Shown: positions 17,103 to 26,658 of the stretch, piece by piece
Layout of the letters: the number at the start of each line of letters is the position of its first letter
Position numbering within the stretch: position 1 is the first letter of the stretch
Notes under the pieces: model-generated
Seen by the model: the letters and a program-made list of their open reading frames with translations, nothing else
What the model was told of the DNA's origin: nothing
Databases searched by the model: none
NCBI GenBank assembly: GCA_044225675.1
Contig: JBGAIH010000039.1
Coordinates: 1 to 41,937 of the forward strand
DNA: 41,937 bases
Origin: JACMQX01 sp044225675
Lineage (GTDB): Bacteria; Pseudomonadota; Gammaproteobacteria; Burkholderiales; Burkholderiaceae_C
Direction: 5' to 3'
Program-made: the position numbers and the translations under genes

Positions 17103-17726
17103 GTGAACTCGAACACTATCAGGCTGTCCTTCGACGGAGCGGCCGGACGCATCGAGGCCTTGAGGGACGATCCCGACGGCGCGGCCATCGGCGTCGCGGT
17201 GATCGCCCATCCACATCCGCTGTTTGGCGGCACCATGGACAACAAGGTCGTGCAGACCCTGGCGCGGGCCTTCGTCCAGTGCGGCTGGAGCGCAGTGCGC
17301 TTCAACTTCCGGGGCGTGGGCGGCTCGGAAGGCGAGCACGACGCCGGGCGAGGTGAGCACGAAGACCTGCTGCGCGTGGTGGCGCAGGCGGCGCCCGAAG
17401 GACGTCTGGCTCTCGCCGGATTTTCGTTCGGCTCGTTTGTGGCGAGCCACGCTGTCGCGTCCCTGTGGTCGAGCCGGGACATCGCCAAGCTGGTGCTGGT
17501 CGGAACGGCGGCCGCGCGATTCGAGGTCGCCATGCTGCCTTCGGAGTCGCATGAGCGCACCCTGGTGGTCCATGGCGAGCAGGACGACACGGTTCCGTTG
17601 TCCTCCGTCATGGACTGGGCGCGGCCCCAGTCACTTCCCGTCACAGTGATTCCCGGGGGCGGGCATTTCTTTCATGGACAATTGCCCCTTCTGAAAAGCT
17701 TGGTGATCCGTCACCTGCGCAGCTGA
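17103..17726 (+). CDS. Alpha/beta hydrolase
   Basis: The 207 aa product is a small alpha/beta hydrolase of the type seen in many proteobacteria beside other housekeeping genes. HPHPLFGGTMDNKVV holds the oxyanion region, Ser is in the nucleophile elbow GFSFGSF, Asp in HGEQDDTVPL and His in GGGHFFHG. The substrate is unknown. The start is GTG 17103, which matches the family N-terminus; the upstream AGG is weak. It lies between the [2Fe-2S] protein gene and the D,D-carboxypeptidase gene. Confidence 0.88.
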   Translation: MNSNTIRLSFDGAAGRIEALRDDPDGAAIGVAVIAHPHPLFGGTMDNKVVQTLARAFVQCGWSAVRFNFRGVGGSEGEHDAGRGEHEDLLRVVAQAAPEGRLALAGFSFGSFVASHAVASLWSSRDIAKLVLVGTAAARFEVAMLPSESHERTLVVHGEQDDTVPLSSVMDWARPQSLPVTVIPGGGHFFHGQLPLLKSLVIRHLRS

Positions 17727-17806
17727 GTTTCCCCTTTCACCGAGTTCCCCTTTTTGTACGTGCCAACTGCCCGGCTTGGGCTTTGCGGCCTTCCGAATCC
17801 CGATTC

Positions 17807-19015
17807 ATGACCCTTTCGTTCCTGACCCGTCCCGCTGCGCTGCTGGCCTTGGCCTGCCTGTCCCTTTCCCTGTCCGCGTTTGCCCAGGCCCCGCAGCCGC
17901 CCGAGATCGCTGCGCGCTCCTATTTGCTGATCGACGTGACGGCAAATCAGGTCCTGGCGCAAAAAGATGCAGATTCGCCCGTCGAGCCGGCCTCGTTGAC
18001 CAAGCTGATGACGGCCTACGTGGTGTTCGACGCGTTGCGTGCCAAAAAGATCGATCTCAAGCAGACGCTGCCGGTCAGTGAGCGGGCCTGGAAGATGCCG
18101 GGCTCGCGCATGTTCATCGATCCCAAGATGAAGGTGCCGGTGGAGGACCTCGTCAAGGGCATGATCGTCCAGTCCGGCAATGACGCGACCGTGGCGCTTG
18201 CAGAAGGCGTCGCGGGCTCGGTCGAGCGGTTCGTCCAGCTGATGAATGAACAGGCCAGGGCCCTGGGCATGAAGTCGACCTCGTACCGCAACGTCGAGGG
18301 GCTGACGGAAGCGGGCCACACGACGACAGCGCGTGACCTCTCGATCCTGGCGACCCGCTTGATGAAGGATTTCCCGGAGTACATCGGTTATTACGCCATC
18401 AAGAAATACCGCTACGAGGGAACCCCTGCGGCCAATGACAGCAACCGCAACCTGTTGCTTTTCCGCGACCCGACGGTCGACGGCCTCAAGACCGGCCATA
18501 CCGATGCGGCGGGCTACTGCCTGATTGCGACGGCCCGGCGTGAGTTTCCCCATCTGGCCAGCCCTGCCAATGCCGAGCAGCCGGCAGTACCGGGCGTGCG
18601 ACGTCTTCTGTCGATCGTGCTGGGGACGTCCAGCGAGGTGGCGCGCGCCAATGAATCCCAGAAACTGCTCAACTGGGGCTTCACCGCATGGGAGCCGGTC
18701 AAGCTGTTCGATGCAGGCCAGGCCGTCGTCACGCCCAGCGTGTGGAAGGGCCGCGAGAATTCGGCCAGGCTCGGTCAGCTTGGGCCGATCATCGTGGCGG
18801 TGCCTGCCGGCGCCGCCGGCCGCGTGAAGACGCAGGTGAGCCGGCCCGACCCGCTGGTGGCCCCGTTGGCCAAGGGGCAAGCGGTCGGGGCGCTGAAAAT
18901 CACGCTCGATGGGCAGACGCCCTTGGCGGACGTGCTTCTGGTGGCGCTTGACGGCGTCGAGCAGAGTGGATTGCTCGGGCGTGCCTGGGATGGGATCCGC
19001 CTGTGGATCAAATAG
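17807..19015 (+). CDS. dacC: D-alanyl-D-alanine carboxypeptidase (PBP5/6 family)
   Basis: The 402 aa product starts with a signal peptide of about 26 residues (ending SAFA) and has the three penicillin-binding motifs: SLTK at 63-66, SGN at 123-125 and KTG at 228-230. A PBP5 C-terminal domain follows, ending in an amphipathic helix (LLGRAWDGIRLWIK) that would lie on the inner membrane. It removes the terminal D-Ala from peptidoglycan pentapeptides. ATG 17807 is chosen over an in-frame TTG eight codons upstream because it begins the signal peptide. Whether it is dacA or dacC by name is not decidable from sequence. Confidence 0.93.
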   Translation: MTLSFLTRPAALLALACLSLSLSAFAQAPQPPEIAARSYLLIDVTANQVLAQKDADSPVEPASLTKLMTAYVVFDALRAKKIDLKQTLPVSERAWKMPGSRMFIDPKMKVPVEDLVKGMIVQSGNDATVALAEGVAGSVERFVQLMNEQARALGMKSTSYRNVEGLTEAGHTTTARDLSILATRLMKDFPEYIGYYAIKKYRYEGTPAANDSNRNLLLFRDPTVDGLKTGHTDAAGYCLIATARREFPHLASPANAEQPAVPGVRRLLSIVLGTSSEVARANESQKLLNWGFTAWEPVKLFDAGQAVVTPSVWKGRENSARLGQLGPIIVAVPAGAAGRVKTQVSRPDPLVAPLAKGQAVGALKITLDGQTPLADVLLVALDGVEQSGLLGRAWDGIRLWIK

Positions 19016-19121
19016 TATTCATTTTCGGCGTGATTCGGCCTCGCGAACGGGTGCAGCGCGCGTGGCCGGCAGTCTGACGGGCCTCAGGCGGGCTCCCTGG
19101 CTACCCAGTTTCCCCCGCCGC

Positions 19122-19130
19122 TGCTATACT
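19122..19130 (+). promoter_or_regulatory. Extended -10 promoter of the str operon
   Basis: TGCTATACT (19122-19130) is an extended -10 element with a good hexamer, TATACT, 71 bases before rpsL. The -35 region is poor, as is common with TGn promoters. It sits in the 186-base gap after dacC and is the only clear promoter there. Confidence 0.6.
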
Positions 19131-19139
19131 TGAAGGCTT

Positions 19140-19154
19140 TTCGGAATTTCCGAA
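19140..19154 (+). other. Short perfect dyad in the rpsL leader
   Basis: TTCGGAA (19140-19146) and TTCCGAA (19148-19154) are reverse complements around one T, just downstream of the expected transcription start of the str operon. It may be a protein-binding site; as RNA, the loop would be too tight without opening base pairs. Confidence 0.4.
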
Positions 19155-19201
19155 GGGTTTCACGTTTTCGTTTTCTGTCAAACGTTTAGGGACGTTTTTA
19201 A

Positions 19202-19579
19202 ATGCCAACCATCAACCAACTGGTGCGTCAGGGGCGCGAGGTCGAAAAGATCAAGTCCAAAAGCCCTGCGATGCAAAACTCGCCGCAGCGCCGTGGCGTG
19301 TGCACCCGCGTGTACACCACGACGCCCAAGAAGCCGAACTCCGCGCTGCGCAAGGTCGCCAAGGTGCGCCTGACCAACGGGTTCGAAGTCATTTCCTACA
19401 TCGGCGGTGAAGGCCACAACCTGCAGGAGCACTCGGTGGTGCTGGTGCGCGGTGGTCGTGTCAAGGATCTGCCGGGTGTGCGTTACCACATCGTCCGCGG
19501 CTCCCTGGATCTGCAGGGCGTCAAGGATCGCAAGCAGGCTCGCTCCAAGTACGGCGCCAAGCGCCCGAAGAAGGCCTGA
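19202..19579 (+). CDS. rpsL: 30S ribosomal protein S12
   Basis: The 125 aa protein is full length, with TTTPKKPNSALRK (39-51) and GGRVKDLPGVRYH (84-96). S12 sits at the decoding centre and checks codon-anticodon pairing. Lys43 and Lys88, whose changes give streptomycin resistance, are both the sensitive wild-type residue. It is the first gene of the str operon, 71 bases after the extended -10 element. Confidence 0.99.
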   Translation: MPTINQLVRQGREVEKIKSKSPAMQNSPQRRGVCTRVYTTTPKKPNSALRKVAKVRLTNGFEVISYIGGEGHNLQEHSVVLVRGGRVKDLPGVRYHIVRGSLDLQGVKDRKQARSKYGAKRPKKA

Positions 19580-19669
19580 TCGATTCGTTTTCAAAGGTGC
19601 TGCGCAGGTTCTGGCGGCCTGAACAGCGTAGCGACCCAAGTGCCCATGGTGGGTGCCGGTCGAGTAAGT

Positions 19670-19689
19670 GAAAGTCTGGCTGGACTTTC
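19670..19689 (+). promoter_or_regulatory. Hairpin between rpsL and rpsG
   Basis: GAAAGTC (19670-19676) pairs with GACTTTC (19683-19689) over a six-base loop, in the 155-base gap before rpsG. In E. coli, S7 represses its own operon by binding the rpsL-rpsG spacer. This hairpin could be part of an equivalent site, but no direct resemblance to the E. coli site was established. Confidence 0.3.
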
Positions 19690-19734
19690 GCGGTGCCCGA
19701 GAGGGTGCCAACTGAAGCAAATAGAGGTGAAGAA

Positions 19735-20208
19735 ATGCCACGTCGTCGCGAAGTCCCTAAACGTGAAATCCTGCCGGACCCGAAGTTCGGCAATGTCGAG
19801 CTGTCCAAATTCATGAACGTGATCATGGAAGGCGGCAAAAAGGCGGTCGCCGAGCGCATCATCTATGGCGCGCTCGAGTTCATCGAGAAGAAGAACCCGG
19901 GCAAGGACCCGCTCGAGGCGTTCACCATGGCCATCAACAACGTGAAGCCGATGGTCGAAGTGAAGTCCCGCCGCGTCGGTGGCGCCAACTATCAGGTGCC
20001 GGTGGAAGTGCGCCCCGTTCGCCGGCTGGCGCTGTCGATGCGCTGGATCAAGGAAGCTGCGCGCAAGCGCGGCGAGAAGTCCATGGCCCTTCGCCTGGCC
20101 AATGAACTGATGGAAGCCACGGAAGGCCGTGGTGGTGCCATGAAGAAGCGTGACGAAGTGCACCGCATGGCTGAAGCGAACAAGGCGTTCAGCCACTTCC
20201 GCTTCTAA
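19735..20208 (+). CDS. rpsG: 30S ribosomal protein S7
   Basis: The 157 aa protein matches S7 throughout (MPRRREVPKREILPDPKFGN at the start, VEVRPVRRLALSMRWI in the middle, AFSHFRF at the end). S7 starts assembly of the 30S head by binding 16S rRNA and is the known translational repressor of the str operon in E. coli. ATG 19735 is preceded by GAGGTGA; a start 14 codons upstream is rejected. The length equals the short form usual outside E. coli K-12. Confidence 0.99.
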   Translation: MPRRREVPKREILPDPKFGNVELSKFMNVIMEGGKKAVAERIIYGALEFIEKKNPGKDPLEAFTMAINNVKPMVEVKSRRVGGANYQVPVEVRPVRRLALSMRWIKEAARKRGEKSMALRLANELMEATEGRGGAMKKRDEVHRMAEANKAFSHFRF

Positions 20209-20232
20209 AAACCGTCCCCACCTAGGCAGATG

Positions 20233-20256
20233 CCGGCTCGCCTGATGGCGAGCCGG
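20233..20256 (+). terminator. Perfect 10-bp hairpin between rpsG and fusA
   Basis: CCGGCTCGCC (20233-20242) pairs exactly with GGCGAGCCGG (20247-20256) over TGAT and is followed by only three T residues. It lies 22 bases before the fusA ATG. It may act as a partial terminator, an mRNA processing or stability element, or a translational control site. Confidence 0.45.
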
Positions 20257-20278
20257 TTTCCATTAACGGAGAATTTTT

Positions 20279-22381
20279 ATGTCCCGCAAGACTCCCATTG
20301 AGCGATACCGCAACATCGGTATCTCGGCCCACATCGACGCTGGCAAGACCACGACGACCGAGCGCATCCTGTTCTACACCGGTGTGAATCACAAGATCGG
20401 TGAAGTGCACGATGGCGCCGCCACGATGGACTGGATGGAGCAGGAGCAGGAGCGGGGCATCACGATCACCTCTGCTGCGACGACCTGCTTCTGGAAGGGC
20501 ATGGACATGTCCTTTCCCGAGCACCGCATCAACATCATCGACACCCCCGGCCACGTGGACTTCACCATCGAGGTGGAGCGTTCCATGCGCGTGCTCGACG
20601 GCGCTTGCATGGTGTACTGCGCCGTGGGTGGCGTTCAGCCGCAATCCGAGACCGTCTGGCGCCAGGCCAACAAGTACAAGGTGCCCCGCCTTGCGTTCGT
20701 CAACAAGATGGACCGCACCGGCGCGAACTTCTTCAAGGTCTATGACCAGATGAAGGTCCGTCTGAAGGCGAACCCTGTGCCGATCGTGATTCCGATCGGC
20801 GCTGAAGAAGGCTTCAAGGGCGTGGTCGACCTGCGCAAGATGAAGGCCATCATCTGGGATGAAGCGTCCCAGGGCATGAAGTTCACCTTCGAAGACATCC
20901 CGGCGGACCTGGTCGAGCAGTCTAAGGAATGGCGCGAGAAGATGGTCGAGGCCGCTGCCGAGGCGTCGGAAGACCTCATGAACAAGTACCTGGAAGAGGG
21001 CGATCTGACCGAAGAGGAGATCACCAAGGGTCTGCGCACGCGCACGATCGCGGGCGAGATCCAGCCCATGCTCTGCGGTACCGCGTTCAAGAACAAGGGT
21101 GTGCAGCGCATGCTGGACGCCGTGATCGAGCTCATGCCTTCGCCCGTGGACATCCCCCCGGTGTCGGGTACCGACGAAGACGAGCAGCCGGTGACTCGCA
21201 AGGCCGATGACAGCGAAAAGTTCTCGGCCCTGGCGTTCAAGCTGATGACCGATCCGTTCGTTGGTCAGCTGACCTTCGTGCGTGTCTATTCCGGCGTTCT
21301 GAGCAAGGGCGACAGCGTCTACAACCCGGTTCGTGGCAAGAAGGAGCGCATCGGTCGTATCGTGCAGATGCACGCCAACAACCGCCAGGAAGTTGACGAA
21401 ATCCGCGCAGGTGACATTGCTGCCTGCGTCGGCCTGAAGGACGTGACGACGGGCGAAACCCTGTGCGACCCCAACTCCATCGTGACGCTGGAGCGCATGG
21501 TGTTCCCCGAGCCGGTGATTCGTCAGGCTGTGGAGCCCAAGTCGAAGGCCGACCAGGAGAAAATGGGCATCGCCTTGTCGCGGCTGGCTGCGGAGGATCC
21601 GTCTTTCCGCGTCAACACCGATGAAGAATCGGGCCAGACCATCATTGGCGGCATGGGTGAGTTGCACCTTGAAATCATCGTGGACCGGATGAAGCGCGAG
21701 TTCGGCGTGGAAGCCAACGTGGGCAAGCCGCAGGTGGCTTACCGCGAAACCGTGCGCAAGTCGGTCAGCGACGTCGAAGGCAAGTTCGTTCGCCAATCGG
21801 GCGGCAAGGGCCAGTATGGTCACGTCGTGTTCTCGCTGGAGCCTCAGGAGGCCGGCAAGGGCTTCGAGTTCGTCGATGCCATCAAGGGCGGCGTGGTTCC
21901 GCGCGAATACATCCCTGCTGTCGAGAAGGGTGTCGTCGAGGCTCTCAACACTGGCGTTCTGGCGGGTTACCCCGTCGTCGACGTCAAGGTGACGTTGACC
22001 TTCGGTTCGTACCATGACGTCGACTCGTCCGAACAGGCCTTCAAGATGGCTGCCATCTTCGGCTTCAAGGAAGCGGCCAAGCGCGCGAGCCCGGTCATTC
22101 TCGAGCCCATGATGGCTGTCGAGGTGGAAACGCCTGAAGACTACGCCGGCAACGTGATGGGCGACCTGTCGTCCCGCCGTGGCATGGTGCAGGGCATGGA
22201 TGACATGCCCGGCGGCGGCAAGGCCATCAAGGCCGAAGTGCCGCTGTCCGAAATGTTCGGCTACTCGACGACCCTGCGTTCGATGTCGCAGGGCCGCGCC
22301 ACTTACACGATGGAGTTCAAGCACTACGCCGAAGCTCCTCGCAACGTGGCTGAGGCGATCGTCGCTGCGCGCGCTAAGTAA
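20279..22381 (+). CDS. fusA: Elongation factor G
   Basis: The 700 aa GTPase drives ribosomal translocation and, with ribosome recycling factor, subunit splitting. The P-loop AHIDAGKT is at residues 17-24, followed by the switch and DTPGH, then NKMD and the later EF-G domains ending in the GYSTTLRSMSQGRATYTMEF stretch. The length matches the family. It is the third gene of the str operon, flanked on both sides by strong GC-rich hairpins. GGAGAATTTTT precedes the ATG. Confidence 0.99.
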   Translation: MSRKTPIERYRNIGISAHIDAGKTTTTERILFYTGVNHKIGEVHDGAATMDWMEQEQERGITITSAATTCFWKGMDMSFPEHRINIIDTPGHVDFTIEVERSMRVLDGACMVYCAVGGVQPQSETVWRQANKYKVPRLAFVNKMDRTGANFFKVYDQMKVRLKANPVPIVIPIGAEEGFKGVVDLRKMKAIIWDEASQGMKFTFEDIPADLVEQSKEWREKMVEAAAEASEDLMNKYLEEGDLTEEEITKGLRTRTIAGEIQPMLCGTAFKNKGVQRMLDAVIELMPSPVDIPPVSGTDEDEQPVTRKADDSEKFSALAFKLMTDPFVGQLTFVRVYSGVLSKGDSVYNPVRGKKERIGRIVQMHANNRQEVDEIRAGDIAACVGLKDVTTGETLCDPNSIVTLERMVFPEPVIRQAVEPKSKADQEKMGIALSRLAAEDPSFRVNTDEESGQTIIGGMGELHLEIIVDRMKREFGVEANVGKPQVAYRETVRKSVSDVEGKFVRQSGGKGQYGHVVFSLEPQEAGKGFEFVDAIKGGVVPREYIPAVEKGVVEALNTGVLAGYPVVDVKVTLTFGSYHDVDSSEQAFKMAAIFGFKEAAKRASPVILEPMMAVEVETPEDYAGNVMGDLSSRRGMVQGMDDMPGGGKAIKAEVPLSEMFGYSTTLRSMSQGRATYTMEFKHYAEAPRNVAEAIVAARAK

Positions 22382-22390
22382 TCCACAGGT

Positions 22391-22413
22391 GGCCCCGGCT
22401 TCATGCCGGGGCC
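22391..22413 (+). terminator. Perfect 9-bp hairpin between fusA and tuf
   Basis: GGCCCCGGC (22391-22399) pairs with GCCGGGGCC (22405-22413) over TTCAT and is followed by TTCAGTTTG, a weak U tract. It starts ten bases after the fusA stop and may reduce read-through to tuf. The remaining 105 bases before tuf show no clear promoter. Confidence 0.5.
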
Positions 22414-22518
22414 TTCAGTTTGTCTGCGATCCAGTGCCGCCGTGTTCCCGTGCGGGGCGATCAAGCAACCGGATGCAGACGTTAAACCGTACACGGGCAT
22501 GCTCTTTGGAGAATTGAA

Positions 22519-23669
<1,151 letters not shown>

Positions 23670-23693
23670 TTCTCGGCTCACACAGGAATTACC

Positions 23694-24008
23694 ATGTCTA
23701 CCAAGCAAAAGATTCGCATCCGCCTCAAGGCGTTTGACTACAAGCTGATCGACCAGTCCGCCGCGGAGATCGTGGATACGGCCAAGCGCACCGGCGCGAT
23801 CGTGAAGGGGCCGGTGCCGCTGCCGACCCGCATGAAGCGCTTCGACATCCTGCGCTCGCCGCACGTCAACAAGACGAGCCGGGATCAGTTCGAGATCCGC
23901 ACGCACCAGCGTCTGATGGACATCGTCGATCCGACCGACAAGACGGTGGATGCGCTGATGAAGCTGGATCTGCCGGCAGGCGTCGACGTCGAGATCAAGC
24001 TGCAGTAA
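23694..24008 (+). CDS. rpsJ: 30S ribosomal protein S10 (NusE)
   Basis: The 104 aa protein is a full-length S10 (IRIRLKAFDYKLIDQSAAEI at the start, GPVPLPTRMKRF in the middle). Besides its ribosomal role it acts as NusE in transcription antitermination. It starts 24 bases after tuf, so here it ends the str operon. A 185-base gap with its own promoter separates it from rplC, unlike E. coli, where rpsJ heads the S10 operon. Confidence 0.99.
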   Translation: MSTKQKIRIRLKAFDYKLIDQSAAEIVDTAKRTGAIVKGPVPLPTRMKRFDILRSPHVNKTSRDQFEIRTHQRLMDIVDPTDKTVDALMKLDLPAGVDVEIKLQ

Positions 24009-24046
24009 TCGGCGTTTCACAAGCCCTGTCTAGGGGAAATGGCACT

Positions 24047-24080
24047 GGCCTTGCTCTTTCGGGCAAGGCCGTGTCATAAT
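24047..24080 (+). promoter_or_regulatory. Promoter overlapping a hairpin in the rpsJ-rplC gap
   Basis: TTGCTC (24051-24056) and CATAAT (24075-24080) are 18 bases apart, giving a credible sigma-70 promoter with a leader of about 107 bases before rplC. GGCCTTGC (24047-24054) pairs with GCAAGGCC (24063-24070) and overlaps the -35, so it may also act as an RNA hairpin ending transcripts from rpsJ. Confidence 0.5.
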
Positions 24081-24193
24081 GAAAGGCTCTGCGCGATAAG
24101 CTTTAGCTTTGCGTGGAGTTTTATTAACCTTCTTTCACGTCAAAACGCTCTGGCCAATTGAAGTCAGGGCGGTGGAAGTTTTGGAGAAAACCA

Positions 24194-24865
24194 ATGAGTC
24201 TGAGCAACTCCCTCGGGTTGCTGGGTCGCAAGGTGGGCATGATGCGCCTTTTCACCGATGACGGTGACGCAGTGCCTGTGACGGTTGTGGACGTTTCCAA
24301 CAACCGCGTGACCCAGGTGAAAACCCAAGAGAACGATGGCTATGTGGCCTTGCAGGTCACCTTTGGCGCGCGCAAGGCTTCGCGCGTCACCAAGCCAGTC
24401 GCCGGTCACCTCGCCAAAGCGGGTGTCGAAGCCGGTGAAATCATCCGTGAATTCCGCGTTACCGCCGATACGGCAGCCCAATACAAGGCAGGCGCGGCAG
24501 TTCCGGTGACGGCCGTCTTCGCCGTTGGCCAGAAGGTCGATGTGCAGGGCACGACCATCGGCAAGGGCTTTGCCGGCACCATCAAGCGTCACCATTTCGG
24601 CTCGCAACGTGCTTCCCACGGTAACAGCCGTTCGCACAATGTCCCGGGCTCGATTTCCATGGCGCAGGATCCCGGTCGCGTCTTTCCTGGCAAGCGGATG
24701 TCGGGCCACTTGGGTGACGACACCGTGACGACCCAGAACCTTGATGTCTTCCGCATCGATGAAGCGCGCCAGCTGCTCCTGATCAAGGGCGCCGTGCCCG
24801 GCTCCAAGGGTGGTTTTGTGACGGTCCGTCCCGCCGTGAAGGCGAAGTCCGAGGGAGCGAAGTAA
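24194..24865 (+). CDS. rplC: 50S ribosomal protein L3
   Basis: The 223 aa protein has the L3 features LGRKVGMMRLF near the start and the loop SISMAQDPGRVFPGKRMSGH, where Gln is methylated by PrmB in E. coli and which reaches towards the peptidyl transferase centre. It is slightly longer than E. coli L3 (209 aa). ATG 24194 follows TTGGAGAAAA; a 12-codon upstream extension is rejected. rplD begins on the base right after its stop. Confidence 0.99.
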   Translation: MSLSNSLGLLGRKVGMMRLFTDDGDAVPVTVVDVSNNRVTQVKTQENDGYVALQVTFGARKASRVTKPVAGHLAKAGVEAGEIIREFRVTADTAAQYKAGAAVPVTAVFAVGQKVDVQGTTIGKGFAGTIKRHHFGSQRASHGNSRSHNVPGSISMAQDPGRVFPGKRMSGHLGDDTVTTQNLDVFRIDEARQLLLIKGAVPGSKGGFVTVRPAVKAKSEGAK

Positions 24866-25486
24866 ATGCAACTCGAACTCCTGAACGAACAGGGCCAGGC
24901 GTCGTCGAAGTACGACGCTCCCGAGACGGTGTTTGGTCGTGCCTACAACGAAGATCTGGTGCACCAGATCGTCGTGGCTTTCCAAGCCAATGCTCGCCAA
25001 GGCACCCGTGCCCAGAAAGACCGCGAGCAGGTCAAGCACTCGACCAAGAAGCCTTTCAAGCAAAAGGGAACGGGCCGCGCCCGTGCCGGTATGACGTCGT
25101 CGCCTCTGTGGCGTGGCGGCGGCCGGATCTTCCCGAACATGCCTGATGAAAACTTCAGCCAGAAGGTCAACAAGAAGATGTATCGCGCTGGCATGGCGTC
25201 GATCTTCTCGCAACTGGCGCGCGAAGGCCGTCTGGCCGTGGTCGAATCCATCAAGGTGGACTCGCCCAAGACCAAGCAACTGGCTGCCAAGTTCAAGGCC
25301 ATGAACCTCGAATCCGTGCTGGTGATCGCCGAAGAAGTCGACGAGAACCTGTACCTGGCCTCCCGCAATCTGACGAACGTTCTGATCGTCGAGCCGCGTT
25401 ACGCCGACCCGGTGTCGCTGGTGCACTACAAGAAGGTGCTGGTCACCAAGGGCGCTGTCGACAAACTCAAGGAGATGTTCGCATGA
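24866..25486 (+). CDS. rplD: 50S ribosomal protein L4
   Basis: The 206 aa protein has the L4 extended loop KKPFKQKGTGRARAGM and SPLWRGGGRIFPN, which lines the peptide exit tunnel and is the macrolide resistance hot spot; the loop looks wild type. In E. coli L4 represses the S10 operon by binding its leader. Here the likely leader is in the rpsJ-rplC gap. The gene is immediately next to rplC and overlaps rplW by four bases. Confidence 0.99.
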   Translation: MQLELLNEQGQASSKYDAPETVFGRAYNEDLVHQIVVAFQANARQGTRAQKDREQVKHSTKKPFKQKGTGRARAGMTSSPLWRGGGRIFPNMPDENFSQKVNKKMYRAGMASIFSQLAREGRLAVVESIKVDSPKTKQLAAKFKAMNLESVLVIAEEVDENLYLASRNLTNVLIVEPRYADPVSLVHYKKVLVTKGAVDKLKEMFA

Positions 25487-25818
25487 GCCGCATCAATCCG
25501 ACTCCTGCCGCTCGTCAGTTCGACGAGGGCCGCCTGATGCAGGTGCTCGTCGCGCCGATCGTCTCCGAAAAGGCGACGATGGTTGCCGACAAGACCAATG
25601 CCGTCACCTTCAAGGTCCTTCAGGACGCAACCAAGCCCGAAATCAAGGCCGCCGTTGAGCTGATGTTCAAGGTCGAGGTCAAGGGCGTTTCCGTCGTCAA
25701 TACCAAGGGCAAGGTCAAGCGTTTTGGCAAGTCCGTCGGCCGTCGCGACAACGTTCGCAAGGCTTACGTGCTGCTCAAGCCGGGCCAGGAACTCAACCTC
25801 GGTGGGGAGGCCGCTTAA
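25483..25818 (+). CDS. rplW: 50S ribosomal protein L23
   Basis: The 111 aa protein has the L23 core, with APIVSEKATMVADKTNAVTFKV and GKVKRFGKSVGRRDNVRKAYV. It carries an N-terminal extension of about 18 residues (MSRINPTPAARQFDEGRL) compared with E. coli L23 (100 aa). L23 lies at the tunnel exit and docks trigger factor and SRP. The start is set by the ATGA overlap with rplD. A second Met at residue 19 is a possible alternative start. Confidence 0.98.
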   Translation: MSRINPTPAARQFDEGRLMQVLVAPIVSEKATMVADKTNAVTFKVLQDATKPEIKAAVELMFKVEVKGVSVVNTKGKVKRFGKSVGRRDNVRKAYVLLKPGQELNLGGEAA

Positions 25819-25821
25819 ATC

Positions 25822-26646
25822 ATGGCTGTCATCAAGATGAAACCGACTTCACCAGGCATGCGCGGCATGGTGAAGATCTCGCGGGACCACCTGCACAAGG
25901 GTGCCCCGTACGCTCCGCTGCTTGAACCCCAGTTCCAGAAGTCGGGCCGCAACAACAACGGCCACGTGACCACGCGCCACAAGGGCGGCGGTCACAAGCA
26001 CCACTACCGTGTGGTTGACTTCGTGCGCAACAAGGACGGCATTCCCGCCAAGGTTGAGCGCATCGAGTACGACCCCAACCGGACGGCTCACTTGGCCCTG
26101 GTCTGCTACGCCGATGGCGAACGCCGCTACATCATCGCGCCGCGCGGCCTGGAAGTCGGCGCATCGCTGCTGAGCGGCTCCGAGGCCCCCATTCGTGCGG
26201 GCAACACCCTGCCGATCCGCAATATTCCCGTGGGCTCGACCATTCACTGCATCGAGCTGAAGCCGGGTGCTGGCGCGCAGATCGCCCGCTCGGCTGGTAC
26301 TTCCGCGACGCTGCTGGCCCGTGAGGGCACGTACGCTCAGGTTCGGATGCGCTCTGGCGAAGTTCGCAAGGTGCACATCGAATGCCGCGCGACGATCGGC
26401 GAAGTTGCCAACGAAGAGCACAGCCTGCGTCAGCTGGGCAAGGCCGGCGTGAAGCGCTGGATGGGCATTCGACCCACCGTTCGCGGCGTGGTCATGAACC
26501 CGATCGATCACCCGCACGGTGGTGGTGAAGGCAAGACGGGTGAAGGTCGCCATCCTGTCGACCCGTGGGGCAATCTGACCAAGGGCTACCGTACCCGCAA
26601 CAACAAGCGCACGCAGGTCATGATCGTGTCGCGTCGCAAGAAGTAA
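25822..26646 (+). CDS. rplB: 50S ribosomal protein L2
   Basis: The 274 aa protein is a full-length L2, with VTTRHKGGGHKHHYRVVDF near residue 55 and the C-terminal NPIDHPHGGGEGKTGEGRHP region near the peptidyl transferase centre. It is needed for subunit joining. It starts three bases after the rplW stop and is followed 12 bases later by rpsS. Confidence 0.99.
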   Translation: MAVIKMKPTSPGMRGMVKISRDHLHKGAPYAPLLEPQFQKSGRNNNGHVTTRHKGGGHKHHYRVVDFVRNKDGIPAKVERIEYDPNRTAHLALVCYADGERRYIIAPRGLEVGASLLSGSEAPIRAGNTLPIRNIPVGSTIHCIELKPGAGAQIARSAGTSATLLAREGTYAQVRMRSGEVRKVHIECRATIGEVANEEHSLRQLGKAGVKRWMGIRPTVRGVVMNPIDHPHGGGEGKTGEGRHPVDPWGNLTKGYRTRNNKRTQVMIVSRRKK

Positions 26647-26658
26647 GGGGAAAGACAA

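Noticed and set aside
20222..22324. A 700-residue open frame on the minus strand over fusA
   Set aside because: It mirrors the fusA coding frame in a GC-rich gene; its His-rich, low-complexity product has no recognisable domain.
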